NCBI GenBank assembly: GCA_014549065.1
Contig: JACDOX010000004.1
Span: forward strand, 633,749 to 697,748
Direction: 5' to 3'
DNA from: Cardinalis cardinalis
Lineage: Eukaryota; Chordata; Aves; Passeriformes; Cardinalidae
Length of the DNA stretch: 64,000 bases
In this document: one piece after another, positions 27,211 through 38,733 of the stretch
How positions within the stretch are numbered: the stretch's first letter is position 1
Layout of the letters: each line of letters begins with the position of its first letter
The notes under the pieces: generated by a model
Database searches by the model: none
Told to the model about the DNA's origin: nothing
The model's input: the letters and a program-made list of their open reading frames with translations, nothing else
Position numbers and translations under genes: made by a program

Positions 27211-27536
27211 AGAGTTTTCCACAATTACATAAGTTCAGCCTGAGAGCTGATGCGGAGGTAGCTGAAAATGTGAGAGTGAGATTTACAGTAATATAATTAG
27301 ATCACTTACAGTAAGAGGGAATGCTCCTTCCCGCCTNAGGACGAATGCCATAGGAGCCTCCCACTACTCCTCCTCTGAGTCATCTTTCCAGAGGCACTTC
27401 TGAGAGCCAGCCACCCTCAGGTGTTAAGCAGTATTTGTTTGTGCTGTGGGTGAAAAAATGTGTACACGCACACACAGCCCAAACTTGATTAAGCAAACAA
27501 GGGCAAAGAAACCAGAGGGCTGTGGTTTCTTTGAAT

Positions 27537-27555
27537 GTCTGTCTGTCTGTCTGCC
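27537..27555. repeat. Short TGTC tetranucleotide repeat
   Basis: About four and a half units of GTCT, flanked by imperfect copies. A minor microsatellite. Confidence 0.7.
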
Positions 27556-27670
27556 TGGTGACAGAGCCAATGCTTGCAGTCTCAGCCACAATACCTTGAC
27601 TCATCAGGCAGTCTAGAAGCAGGGCTCACCCCCAGGGGGGCAGAGCTGAGGAGCACACGCACATGGGAGA

Positions 27671-27706
27671 GCACTGCCAGCCTTATCAGCACTGCCAGCC
27701 TTATCA
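27671..27706. repeat. 18-bp tandem duplication
   Basis: The unit CACTGCCAGCCTTATCAG occurs twice in a row, with the second copy perfect or nearly so. It is a small local slippage duplication. Confidence 0.8.
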
Positions 27707-29178
27707 GCCCTTCCTGTGTCTCCTTTGCCATGCTCATCCCTGCTTTGCTGTGGTAAACCAGGAGTGCAGGATTTATCACAGTGGAATAACCCACTGCCTT
27801 AACTTTTGCCAGGTTAAATAACTTTGAAAACACTGCTTTGGCCCAAGGATTGAAACACATGGTTTAGAGCAATCCAAAGTTCCCTTCCAGGCTTTGCTTG
27901 GGCAAGCTGTTTATCTTTGGTGTACCAGCAATATCTTGGTAGACAATAAATGATGGCTTGTGTGCATAATAAACCTTTTCTACCTCCCAGGCATGTTGTG
28001 AGAATGAATGGATATTTCTGAGGAGTTTTGTAAGCTGTCCATAAAAAGAGTTATAAGTGTGTAGCATGTAATTATTGCCCTTATCTTACACAATCATCCA
28101 GGTATTGAAGGAGCTCTGTCTTCACACAGACAAGGCAGGAAGGGCATAGTACAACACCAGACTTGCAGGAAGAAGTGGGAGAAGAGGTTTCCACTCCACA
28201 ACAACTCCAGGCAAGACTCAGTTCTTCTTCCAAGTGGAGCTGGGTATGGGACTGATGTGACTTTTTTAATCTACATCATCTGTGTGAACAATAAGTACTA
28301 CAAAAGCATGGAAGCAGGGACCAGAAACCAAGACAGCTTTATTCCATCTGACTGCTACAGCCACTGGGCTGCAAAGCCTCTGCTTCTTCCTGCTTTAGTC
28401 CTGTTAGCTTCTACTGGCAGTGTGGCACATCTTTAATTTGAACAGTGGAAAGCTCCCCCAGCTTTACCAAAGGGATTTAGCACTGATGATGAAAGTAATC
28501 TGAAATCAAGGGTAAAATCCATAGAAATAGCCCAGGCTATTCACCTCTGAGTCATAAAGAGAAAGAGACATTTTTTAAGCAACACATGCCTGACTTGAGC
28601 ACAGCTGCATCCAGAGAACAAGACAACTTTTGAGGCAAAAGCTGTTCTGACATAACAGACTGACCTGAGTCATTGCTTGGCTCAACCAAGTCCTCTGTTT
28701 TCAATTTGAAGATGAAGTTAGAGAATTACCTATAAGCAGTAGTCAGGACAGTCAGGGCAACTACAAACTATGACAACTGCCCTGTGAATAAAATTCTGAG
28801 TAATCCTGGCATGGGTGGCCAGGGGAGGCTGTAGCAGGCAGCTGACTCCAAAGAGTGCTAACAGCTTCATAGCACCGAGACATTTATAAGAAAGTGTCTA
28901 AACTNTAGATTTTTTTTAGTTTTCTTTAANGTGGTAAGAGAAAAGAAGTAATATTCTCTTTATTTTATAGGTAAAAGAGCCAGAATTCACTTTCTGAAGG
29001 TTATCCAAGAGCTTCTGCCAGAGGCAAGACCTGATTTGTGCCTTTTTCCTCTCCTTGGGTTCTCTGTCCTTGGTTTTGAATATAAATGTGCTGATTCCAA
29101 AGATCTAAGAGGCCCAGCAAAAGAAGTGAACCTGTGGGCTACAAACTCAAAAGGANAATGAAAGGGAGATAATGTTCT

Positions 29179-29195
29179 CTGTGTGTGTGTGTGTA
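29179..29195. repeat. Short GT microsatellite
   Basis: About eight GT dinucleotides. It is a minor slippage repeat. Confidence 0.75.
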
Positions 29196-29207
29196 ATGTG
29201 AAAGTGC

Positions 29208-29240
29208 CAATAGGAGAAATGAGGATGTGAACTCCTATTG
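29208..29240. repeat. Short perfect inverted repeat
   Basis: CAATAGGAG at 29208-29216 and CTCCTATTG at 29232-29240 are perfect 9-bp inverted arms with a 15-nt spacer. No known RNA family fits. Confidence 0.55.
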
Positions 29241-29359
29241 CTCAAAATAAGGAAATAACTCTGATGATTTCTCTGGGAGTGGTAAAGTGGTTTTTGCAAG
29301 GCTCATGTGTCAGTTTCTGTGTAAGTGAACTTCATCCCCTTCCTTCCAAGGTAAATTCT

Positions 29360-29385
29360 GACTACACTTGACAAAAAGTGTAGTC
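29360..29385. repeat. 10-bp stem, 6-nt loop hairpin
   Basis: GACTACACTT at 29360-29369 and AAGTGTAGTC at 29376-29385 form a perfect stem with a GACAAA loop. The stem is too short for a microRNA precursor. It is not followed by a T run and no RNA gene signal is nearby. Confidence 0.6.
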
Positions 29386-31808
29386 CAAAGAAAGAGGGGA
29401 AAATCTCTGTTACTGGCAGAATCTTAAGCACTCACAGGATGATTATGTGAAAAAGCCCTTATACAGCCCCTGTGGGACAACCATGTTAACAGTAAGCTTT
29501 TACTGTGGNTTTCATGGTTGGTCTTTCAGTAGATACGCACAGCTCCATCCAAAAAGGCTTGATTTTTAATAATTATTTAGACTTAACAATCTCCCTCCCT
29601 AGGGGCCAAACCATCATCCCACCTTTATGATGGAGGCATATTTTCCTCATGATTTCTGGTTTAGAGCCTTGCTACATGCTTGAGAGCGATGCTCTTTGCA
29701 ATGAGAGTGTAATTCTGCTGTCCCATTTCAGAGGTTCCTGAGATCTTGTCCTGTCTATTCACAGGGAGCCATGTCAATTTACAGANGAAAAATCCTGAAA
29801 TGTTTGTTCTGAACATCTGAAAAGCAGTCTGAAACCACTCTTCCTAGAGGCTAATGACAACAAGAATCCTGATTTCAGTAGGAAAAGGATTCATTTTAAG
29901 CAGGGCAGAATGAATTTAGGTGCAGTATGGATTGTTAGACTTGGCAAGTAGACAGTAGTCTCATGCATGTAATTTCACCATTATTTTAAGAACAGAGTAA
30001 TCTCCTATTATCCTCAATATGGCAGGGTGGCTTGCTAAGGAAGGGCATATTCAAATATAGAGTAAAATTAATGATTTTGCCCTTCACTGTTAAAACAGCT
30101 CAGTATTAATGGAATACTCATAGATTAATTNTATTTTATTTTATTGCATTTAATTTATTTTGCTTTATGTTTCTATTTTATTTTCCTTTCTTCAGATTTT
30201 NCTCTATCTCTACATGTTACAGGGGAACAGAAGGGGAAGAAAGAGCAAGAGTCTGATATGAAGCCATTGCAATCCAGCAGCCAAGTTTCCTTTGCTTCAG
30301 TCTTGGATCATATCTCGTGCAAGGTTCTGTGCTGGTAACCAGTACTTGAAAAAGTTTTCATTTAATCTCAGACATAAAAAATACCTCTGACACCTTGTCA
30401 AAAATGTTGAAAACCCCAGGCAATTCATATTGCTTAAGCACTGGAACTTGTTATTAGGAAAAGCTATGCGAATCACCATGACAGCCCACAGGCCAAAGGC
30501 TGGCCTTCTGCTCAACTCAGTGGTCTTGGCGGTAAATCCAAGCCCAAGCCNAGTGATTTTTTCAGGGAACTCAAAAACAAGTGTGAAGACCTCCTGTTTT
30601 TTTCACTGCAGATGGCATCTGAGACTCTATTATTTGCTGGGAAGCAGCATAGAAAGTAGGCTGCATTTTGTCTCCTTGATCCCAGCAGGCTAAACAGTAC
30701 CGGACAACTGGAGAAGGTCCAGTAGTTCTCAGAAATCTATCCTACTTTAGGTGAAATGGTTTTTTTTTCTGAACTCTGGCAAAGAGCAGCTGATTTTGTA
30801 GAAGGGGAATATGCAGAGTGAAACCACTACAAACACTGATCCTACCAGAAATAACCAGCCCTCCCTTCTCCCTGGTTAGAAATGGAGAGTACAAAAATTC
30901 CAGTGATTCATTCTCTTATCTACCAGAATGGGAAGAAAAACCCCACCTAAATAAAAGTGAAATGTTTTACTCAGACTCGTGGCTTTACATGAAATTCTGT
31001 TAGCCTCCTATTTTGTGGAAGTCTGTAGAAGACAATGAAGCCTGAAATTTCAGAATCAGTTCCTTCCTTAGAATTCCTCTGAAGCACATGTGCTGTCAGG
31101 CTCTCCCTGACCAACCTGGTCTCATGAGTTTCCTAATGATCTTCTCTATAGATAAAAAGAAAACNTCAATGGCTCATCCTGCCTGGGTTTTTTTTCTTGA
31201 GAAGAGACCTTTCTGGCAGAGTTGTCACTTAGGGTCTTCCCCCTTACATCTTCAATGGTCTGGCAGCAAGCAGAAAAGTTCCTCTTGTACTGAGAGTCCT
31301 GACCTCTTCTTTGTACCATCATGGTTACAAATAAAAACAGAAAGAAAAGTGCCAATATTCAAAAGGTATTCTTATATAATTAATTTTTAAAATTGATATT
31401 ATAAGGATACTTTTTGAGTTAGTTTTAAAAATTGATGCATATTGATTATATAAAGGGAAGGGATAACCTCATCTGGNTTTTTTTTGACGTTTTCCTGTTC
31501 CAGTAGTCACTGATCATTAGNTATACAATAATACTAAAGTTCTGATGTTTCTAATCTGATTACACTCATTCATTCCTTGCCCTTTCAATAGCTCAGCTCC
31601 CTCATACATCCATTTGAATTCAAACTGAATTGTTTTGTACAAGGAAAAAAAAGGTCAAGCATTTCAAAGTGAATAATATAAGTTTGTGTGAGTGTGTGTA
31701 AAGCAGATAATCACAAACCACTGATGCCAGTGCTGCCACTCATGGGATTTTAGTTCAGATTATTTGTGTCCTGTCTTCTACGTATTTCTCATCTTCACTT
31801 TTTGAGTG

Positions 31809-31823
31809 TTTTTTTTTTTTTTT
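31809..31823. repeat. Short T homopolymer
   Basis: Fifteen T residues in a row. I see no retrosequence attached to it. Confidence 0.8.
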
Positions 31824-32599
31824 GATGCTAAGACGTCTGATTGCACTGTAATTCATTAAGGAAAAGAAAGGGCCACAAACATGTGATTTCATAACGCATC
31901 AGAAGGTTTGTGGCTATTATGCCAGAACTACAAAGTGAATGCTGTGCACTGGTTGGATGTGAATGCAGATGAAAACAGATTTAAACATATGNATGCAATG
32001 GGTAGACACTATTGTCAAACCATCAGAAGCTTCCCTAATGAGCCAGAACNTTTATGAGTCAAGAGAAAGCACAATGCAGACAACTGAGAGCTGTAGCAGC
32101 TGACCCAGAGACCACATTTCAGACATAAAAAGTCAGAGTGATCAAGATGGCCAGTGAAACACCCAAGCAAACAGATGCTGTGGTAAAAGTACCTTAAATT
32201 CAATGTTTGGTCTAGACATGAGTGAGAAGTGAGGAGGAGTGGGAACTAGATTTAGCAATTTTAAGGCNCAACACACTGTCATACCAGGTCAAACAGGTTC
32301 AGCAGTCCATTTTNCTCTTCTCATTGTGCATATTGAGANNTTTTTAATACTTCTGATCAGCTGTCTTGTTCTTCTTCCTACACCAGCTGTCAACTGGCTG
32401 GCGAAATAGTGACTTAGTACAGAGGACAGGTGAATTTGTGGCTGTCAGTCACACAAAGTATCTCTTCAAAGATGTACAGTATTTGTATACCCAGGCCTCA
32501 AAGTTTCATATCCACCTGTAATGGCAATTTCATCATAGGTAATTGTTCAAGAGATTTTATTGTACTTTATAATTCAGAACAAAAACAAAAAAAAAGGTT

Positions 32600-32602
32600 T
32601 TT

Positions 32603-32637
<35 letters not shown>

Positions 32638-32650
32638 ACACACGTGTGTT
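32600..32650. repeat. TA/TATG/CA compound microsatellite
   Basis: A run of about ten TA units, then TATG units, then a short ACACACGTGTG segment. A compound dinucleotide repeat. Confidence 0.88.
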
Positions 32651-33264
32651 TATACACATTAGTCTTCACATGCTAAAAAAAGGTTTATTTTAATTGACAG
32701 CTTATACATTGACGTCTTCAGGGGAAGAAATACATGCAGTTATTTGGTAATCAGTGCTTGACTGTTAGGTGGCCACTTGCTAAAACCCAGTCAGCTTTGG
32801 AATTAATTGGCACACCCANTGCAACCTCAGCAAAGAAGTCCAGGAGCAATAACAAAACATGCTCTAACTTTCCAGGACAGCTCCTCCAGGCTTGACTGAC
32901 TTAAGTACATGGACTAGTCTGCCTGAGCACATCTATAGTATTGTTGTTTTCATATATAGCACAGAGACTTTAGGGTTAACCTTTAAAAGTTCTGGTTTTT
33001 GCTCATTTTTAGATGTATGCTGACCTACAGGCTCTAAAGCTCTGCTACAAGTCCCCAGACTCTTCACTGAGATTAAAGAAGGTCAACTCTGCATGGTTAA
33101 CTAATAGCATTACTCCTTTGTTTACTGAATGACTCAGTAATTAGGCCTGTATCAAGAGACAGGCGTCTGCCCATTACAATTTATTCAAGGAGATTTCATA
33201 TTAATTACTCTTGAAATGCTTTTCACTCTCCATGGAACTGGTTTGATACTTCTAGGTCTGCTTA

Positions 33265-33438
33265 GCAAAATGAGTGAGGCAATGCTGAGCTCAAGGCCAC
33301 GAGGGCTGCTGCGCTTCTGGCCGAGGGGAAAGATCGGCTCCCTGCAAGTCCGAGCCAAGCTTAGTCAGCTCTGCTGCCGTTCTACCCTTCTCCATCCAGC
33401 TCATCTGGGCAGAGAGCCAGCTCTCAGGGCTGAACTAG
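33265..33438 (+). other. CpG-rich candidate exon or regulatory element
   Basis: Inside a 77-codon open frame (33216-33449) there is a CTTAG that could be a splice acceptor (exon would start at 33265) and a GTAAAG that could be a donor directly after 33438. The interval is 174 bp, a multiple of three. The first part holds six CpG within about 80 bp (33,298-33,380), unusual for the surrounding CpG-poor DNA. The predicted peptide is rich in R, L and S and I do not recognise it. The acceptor lacks a strong pyrimidine tract. An alternative is a small CpG cluster kept as a regulatory element, or chance. Confidence 0.2.
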
Positions 33439-36400
33439 GTAAAGACTAACCCTGCAAAGAAAAACAGTGAATTTCCAGCCAGCCAGCTCCACTCCCCAGC
33501 CAGGCTCACAGTGGGGAAGGGAGTAGGAGCACACGCCTGANGCAGGAGACTTGTAGGTCCTCATTGGGACCAGCTCCCCTCTGGATCTGGGCTTTCAAGC
33601 TCATGAAAGTTCAGGGAGAGGAGAATACCTTTACATAGGGTTTTGAAGATCTTAAAATTAGAGCAAAGATTATAACCTCTAGGATTCTGCCCTTCATTCT
33701 CCAGAGCTCTACTCTTGTTTNTGATCTACATTTCAAAAAGAAAAGTAGCATGCAGCCGGACAGGATCAGCACAAAAGAAAATGTTTCTCTAGTGGCAAAG
33801 CTGCTCATGTATTTGTTCCTTTTGCTTTCAGAAGTCCCCATCTCCAGCTGTGATGTGTTTTCTGCAATGAATCTTGCAATTCTCAGCAGTCTTTGCTATG
33901 GAAGTGTCACAAAAGCTTAATTTGTACAACACGTATGCATTTTGACCTAAGAGATGCCTGCAAGTTGGATGGGCTGGCCATAGAGAAACATAAGGAAACT
34001 TTCTCTATTTCCATCCTCCATGAAAAACCAGGACACAAGAGCAGTTCCTCTGCCATAGGCCTGTTTTTCCTCAATGCCCTTCATGACACAGACCACTTTA
34101 AAGGGGGCTGGAAGGCACTCTTCGTCAAATTTCTAGTAACACATCATGGATCAAGTTTAATTTTTTTTTTCTGAGTTACCAACACTAATTGAAACCTGAT
34201 AATGTTGCCGAGGCCAAATTTCATGAGAACAACAAAGTTACTTAAATAAAAATAAAATGATTCATTCCCCACTCAGTGCACTGTCAGTTACTGGTACTCC
34301 CCACGCTTAATGCCTGAGGTAGCTGATGGCATTAACACATGAAAGAAATCATCAACATGCTTTTGACTCCCATTGGAATCCTTTATTAAAATAGTCCTGA
34401 CACTTTTTTTCTCTGTTTGTAGAGCTGGTATGCCAGCAGCCACACGANCAGTGCTCTGACCAACGGAGCGGTAATTCCCAGAAACACAGAATTTGTTTAG
34501 ACTGCTCCAGACAGCCNCCTTGACCGGGTAACCTCTTCTGGGCTTTGCAATGCCAGATGGGCATCTGTTCTGGCAAGGCAGGGCCACACTCCAGCAAGGA
34601 GCACAGCTCTCCCAGAGCTGCATTTGGCAAGCAAGAGGAAAGAAAAGCACCTCCTGTTTATGGCCATCTTGTGCAGCTGTTCTGGCGACTTTTCCTTTAT
34701 TTTCTTCCTGACCCCAGGTGCACGTATTGGTGCAGCTTCCGTGCTCGGTGGCTGAGGAATCATCAAGGGAACCCACTGGTGAGGGAGGGGCTCTCAGAGC
34801 TGACAAGCAGTCCACCAGCCATTAGAATAAAACATGCACAGAAAAGGGGGAGAATACAGAGGCTGGTGGTAGTATTGTCCTCTGCAAAGTAAAAGTGGTG
34901 GTGTCCTACTGTCAAAAAACAGTTCCAACAACTGTGTCCTCCTACCTGAAAGAAAAGAATGGACAAGTTGTGAGTTTGACTTTCCCCTATACTGTCCTTG
35001 TGCCATGTTGCTTGCTTTTCCTTCCTACCCTCTTCCTCCCATCCTGCATCATCTTTTTCACCCTTCAAAAATATATGCACNTGCTTGTGGGGAACAAGCA
35101 GGTCTTGCTGCAAGAAGCATTTTATGCCAGTTATCCAAGCTATGGATTCACCTCCAGACCACTGGCAAGTGGTCTTTATCCAGCTTCTCATCAGAAATGC
35201 TGAGAAGGGAAGTGAGCTTTAACCAGTAGAGTTTACTTTGGAAAGATGCAGATGTTCAGATGAAAGGTTGTGGTCTTCAACAACAAAAGCATTCATTCCT
35301 ATGCTTGTTTAGAATTATTGTCTAAAATTATAGCACACAGTTGTAAGTGCTGTCACATTAAACAAGTATTTACCTACTAACATATTGCCTCCCTACCTCT
35401 TGGATTACTGCATAACATTTTACTACTTTTAGAACTGTAGTTCCTGAGACTCACTTATGGTGTTGGCCAGGTATTTGAAATGAAACCAAGACAATCTACT
35501 GCCAGAAAAGCAAAAAGCATTAATTTGAAGGTAACTAAAGGAGTGATAAGAGACAACTAAGTCACTGGAAGTGTGTCTAAATCTAGGACACAAATAGTCC
35601 AGCTCTCAGATGATTTGCTATTTTCAGACAGTTTCAAACTCCAAATCATTGCAAAATCTTACAATGGTGAATCTTCCCCATAACTCCTCTGTTGAACTGA
35701 AATCCCTAAGGATTTGTGGGAGAGATATATTTCAAAATTGCATTTTTTTGGGAGGTCTTGGGTAGAATAATAAGTCACATTTCCTGCAAAGCAAAAGTTC
35801 AAAAAATTTTAATTTGCAACCACAGAAGCTTTTTTTTAGTGTCTTGCAGCTAATTTGCAGAGATTTATACAGTCCAGAAAATACTAGACACACATAGCAA
35901 ATGCAGTATATTAAAACTGTAATATAATAGTAAAATTCACTTTATATTTTCATGCATCTAGGCTAAGAGAACACTTCATCTTAAAAAAGAAAAAGTAAAT
36001 TAATGCCACCATCATTCTCTTCCTGTCATTCAACAGCAGTGAACTGGGCACACTAAGGAAAGTATACTCTGAGTTGCCTCCCCTCAAATAATCCCTCTTC
36101 CTCTGTTTCCCTTCTGCCTCTCGTTTTCAGTGGCCTCTCTGTGGTTGTGCTGTGCTGCCCGTGTCTTCCAGAGGCAGCTCCGAGCAGCCCTACAAGAAGA
36201 AGAGGTTCCTTCTATGGGGAAAGAATACTTGAATTTCCAGTGGCTCAAATAACTTGTTTTAATTTTAGCAATTGACACTAAACTTCAGCATATGAATCCC
36301 TCCTGTGGCCATGACTCCAGCACTCCAGCTTTTGGACACAAGAAAGTATAATTTTGCTGTCTGTCTGTGGTTTATGCTTTCTGTATAGCAGTGAGAAACA

Positions 36401-36715
36401 TTTTGCCTACACAAAAGCCTGNTCTGGCTGGACTTTCAGCATTATTTATAAGGGGATTTGTCAGGAGCAGGGGGCAGTANCTAAGTTCAGCACTGTTCTG
36501 GTTTATAAACTCAACTTGTTTAACACTAATACCCAGCTTCACCAATCCTTGAGGGTTTGCATGCTCAGTTTTGGCCATGCTGTGCCCTCATGAGAGTGAC
36601 ATGTGTCACTCAACCTTCTACAGACCATTTCTTTTGTATTGCTTTGTGTTTGAGCTGGTTTTGAATGTATGAGACCTATTTTTACCATGTTGCATAGACG
36701 GTGCCTAGGCACTCT

Positions 36716-36740
36716 TAATTAGCTCATGAAGTAATTAGCT
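36716..36740. promoter_or_regulatory. Directly repeated TAATTAGCT homeodomain-type motif
   Basis: TAATTAGCT occurs at 36716-36724 and again at 36732-36740, sixteen bases apart start to start. TAATTA is the core site of many paired-type and LIM homeodomain proteins. Two identical 9-mers at about one and a half helical turns could be an enhancer module. There is no direct evidence of function. Confidence 0.3.
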
Positions 36741-37559
36741 ACTCATTTGGGATATTAAGCAACCATAGCCTGCACTACTATTTGTGCATGAGAGCCTGGC
36801 TGAGGTAGGTTTGTCTCAGCCCACATTTATTACTGCAGTTGCCATGGCTAGCAGCAAGCATAGAAGACTTTCTCTTGTTTTTCCTTCAGTCATTGAGATG
36901 AAGCAAGTGGTTCAACCCNGGGCTCCACATGTGAAGAAAATGAAAATGTCCATCTGCCTCAGAGATAAATCCCTTATCTGCACGTCCTTGGTGAGGAGGT
37001 GGGGTCCACTGTAGACCAGAGTTTGAGCTCATTGCTACCTCAGCTTTGATCCACATCACTCTAGGCGCACTCTGGACTGCACACCAAGATCAGCAAGAAC
37101 CGCTCTCCTGCCATGGCCTCTCATCCCCGTGGCTCCAGCTAGCTCCCAGCTCTGTTTTTGTGCTTTCCCTTACTGACCCTTCTGTCTTCTACATGAGAAA
37201 GTTGTGCCCTTCCTCGGGTTGCTTGCTCAGGGCTGCGCTAAACCGTGCATGGCCCCATTCTGCACACACTGCTTCCAGTCCAGTGACACCTCATGTACCA
37301 AGTCAAAGTGTGGTTTTGGTTTTGGACACGCAAAGCACAGCTGCTCGGGTCCAGCCAAAACCACCTTTCCCTCTGCCTGATTTAGCCTCCACTTTCATCT
37401 TGGCGTTCAAAAGCGTGTCCTTCTGGGATTTATTTAGAGACGTGCTATTGGACTAAAAAAGGCACAAAAGACCTCTCACTTTCTTACTGGAGTATTAGCA
37501 GAATNACAACTGTAAGCAGTCCAAAATGTTCTTCTTGTCCTTTTCTTCTCTCCTGTCAT

Positions 37560-37805
37560 AAGTGTTACTTTTGGGGGCGGTTGTTGTTTATTAACCCCGC
37601 AAGCCTCAATTACAAAGTCTTGAGGAAAAAAAACTCAACAGTTGTGAAATTTCCAGAGCTGGCATTGTGTCCTTCTTGCCCACAGCACGCAGTGTTGTTG
37701 CTTAACAATCAACCTAAATATTCCTTGTCCCTCCACTGCTGAATGCATCACGCCCATCTGACGCCTTGTCTCCCAGACCAGTTGGGGAGTTCAATTAACC
37801 CCATA
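37560..37805. promoter_or_regulatory. Possible conserved non-coding element
   Basis: Sequence of high complexity with several motif-like words: GGGGGCGG, TTGTTTATTAA (forkhead-like), CAATTACAAAG, TTAACAATC and TTCAATTAACCCC. CpG is somewhat retained (gcgg, cccgc, cacgc, acgcc twice). There is no open frame of note. The call is based only on texture. Confidence 0.2.
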
Positions 37806-38146
37806 CTTAGGCAAATCATTGCAAAAATTCAGGAAGGATGAGCTTAGGTGAACGTGGTGCTACCTCTCAGGTTACTGCTGATCTGNTGAGGGCAACATCT
37901 GCTGGGTGACACTCGGTGTCTCCTCTGCCATGGATAAGGAGGTGCTTGAGCCTGATGGGTGGGGGNTCTTTGTGAAGCTTAATTCTGGTGACTTATGAAA
38001 ACAGCAAAATTTCAGAAAGCTGGCTGTGAATGTCCACCTTTCTCCTCCAAATTTGAATGGTCCCATAGCGGGCTCTGCTGGTAGTACTGGCAGTGCCAAA
38101 AATGGAGCCTCTAAAAAAGGAGTTCCAAACCCCCAAAACCTGTTAT

Positions 38147-38202
38147 GTAGATATAGATATAGCTATAGATATATACATACAGATATAGATATAGATATAT
38201 AT
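38147..38202. repeat. ATAGAT hexanucleotide microsatellite
   Basis: Imperfect tandem units of AGATAT/ATAGAT over about 56 bp with some drift (GCTATAGATATATACATACAG in the middle). Confidence 0.88.
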
Positions 38203-38627
38203 TCCTCATTCCTTTGTCACTTTTCTATTCACTAAAAAGGAAAAAAAAATTATGCAACTTAGTCTTTGTTTAGCAATGCACTTAATCCCCATAAAAGAAA
38301 CAAATGATTCATTGCAGCTCAATGATTTAACTCCTGGACGAATGGACCCATTCAAATTAGGAATGGGTAATTGCTAAAAGGCTAAATAACTGAGCATTTT
38401 TGAGAATAAACAGCCTTCTGAGAGACACTAAATATTGCTTTCCAGATTTTCCATCACCAGACCTTGGAAAACACATGTGATCTCTTGAAAAGCTGCTGAC
38501 ATGGTGCTGTTACGATCAGGGTCTGAGTAGATATAAGTGGAAAATCCATACCTGCTCACAGGAAACAAATGCAGATTCCTCATATGGGATATGAGTTGGA
38601 TGGAAACTGTCTTTCACCCTCTGATTA

Positions 38628-38733
38628 AAATAAACAACAACAACAGGGAAAAAAACCAAAAACAAACAAACAAACAAACAAAAAAACACCAAACAAAACA
38701 AAAGCAAAAAAAACCCAAAGCAAAAAAAAATAA
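38628..38733. repeat. A-rich AAAC simple repeat
   Basis: Begins with AACAAC units, then a perfect AAAC run near 38,660-38,680, then degenerate A-rich sequence. It could be the remnant of a poly(A) tail from a plus-strand retrosequence, but the upstream 100 bp match nothing I recognise. Confidence 0.85.

Larger units (their letters stand above)
27211..33264. other. Non-coding unique sequence, no gene seen
   Basis: No supportable gene over about 6 kb. Open frames do not exceed 100 codons (31088-31390) and show no domain. The interval 28,070-30,140 has almost no open frame of 60 codons, as expected for neutral AT-rich DNA. Small tandem repeats and hairpins inside are listed separately. Confidence 0.65.

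Noticed and set aside
29360..29385. Rho-independent-type terminator
   Set aside because: A stem with a small loop but no T run after it, and the DNA is a vertebrate nuclear genome where such terminators do not apply.
34288..35203. Cluster of long overlapping frames on both strands
   Set aside because: Open frames in several phases on both strands at once indicate low stop density from base composition, not coding. No domain was recognised.
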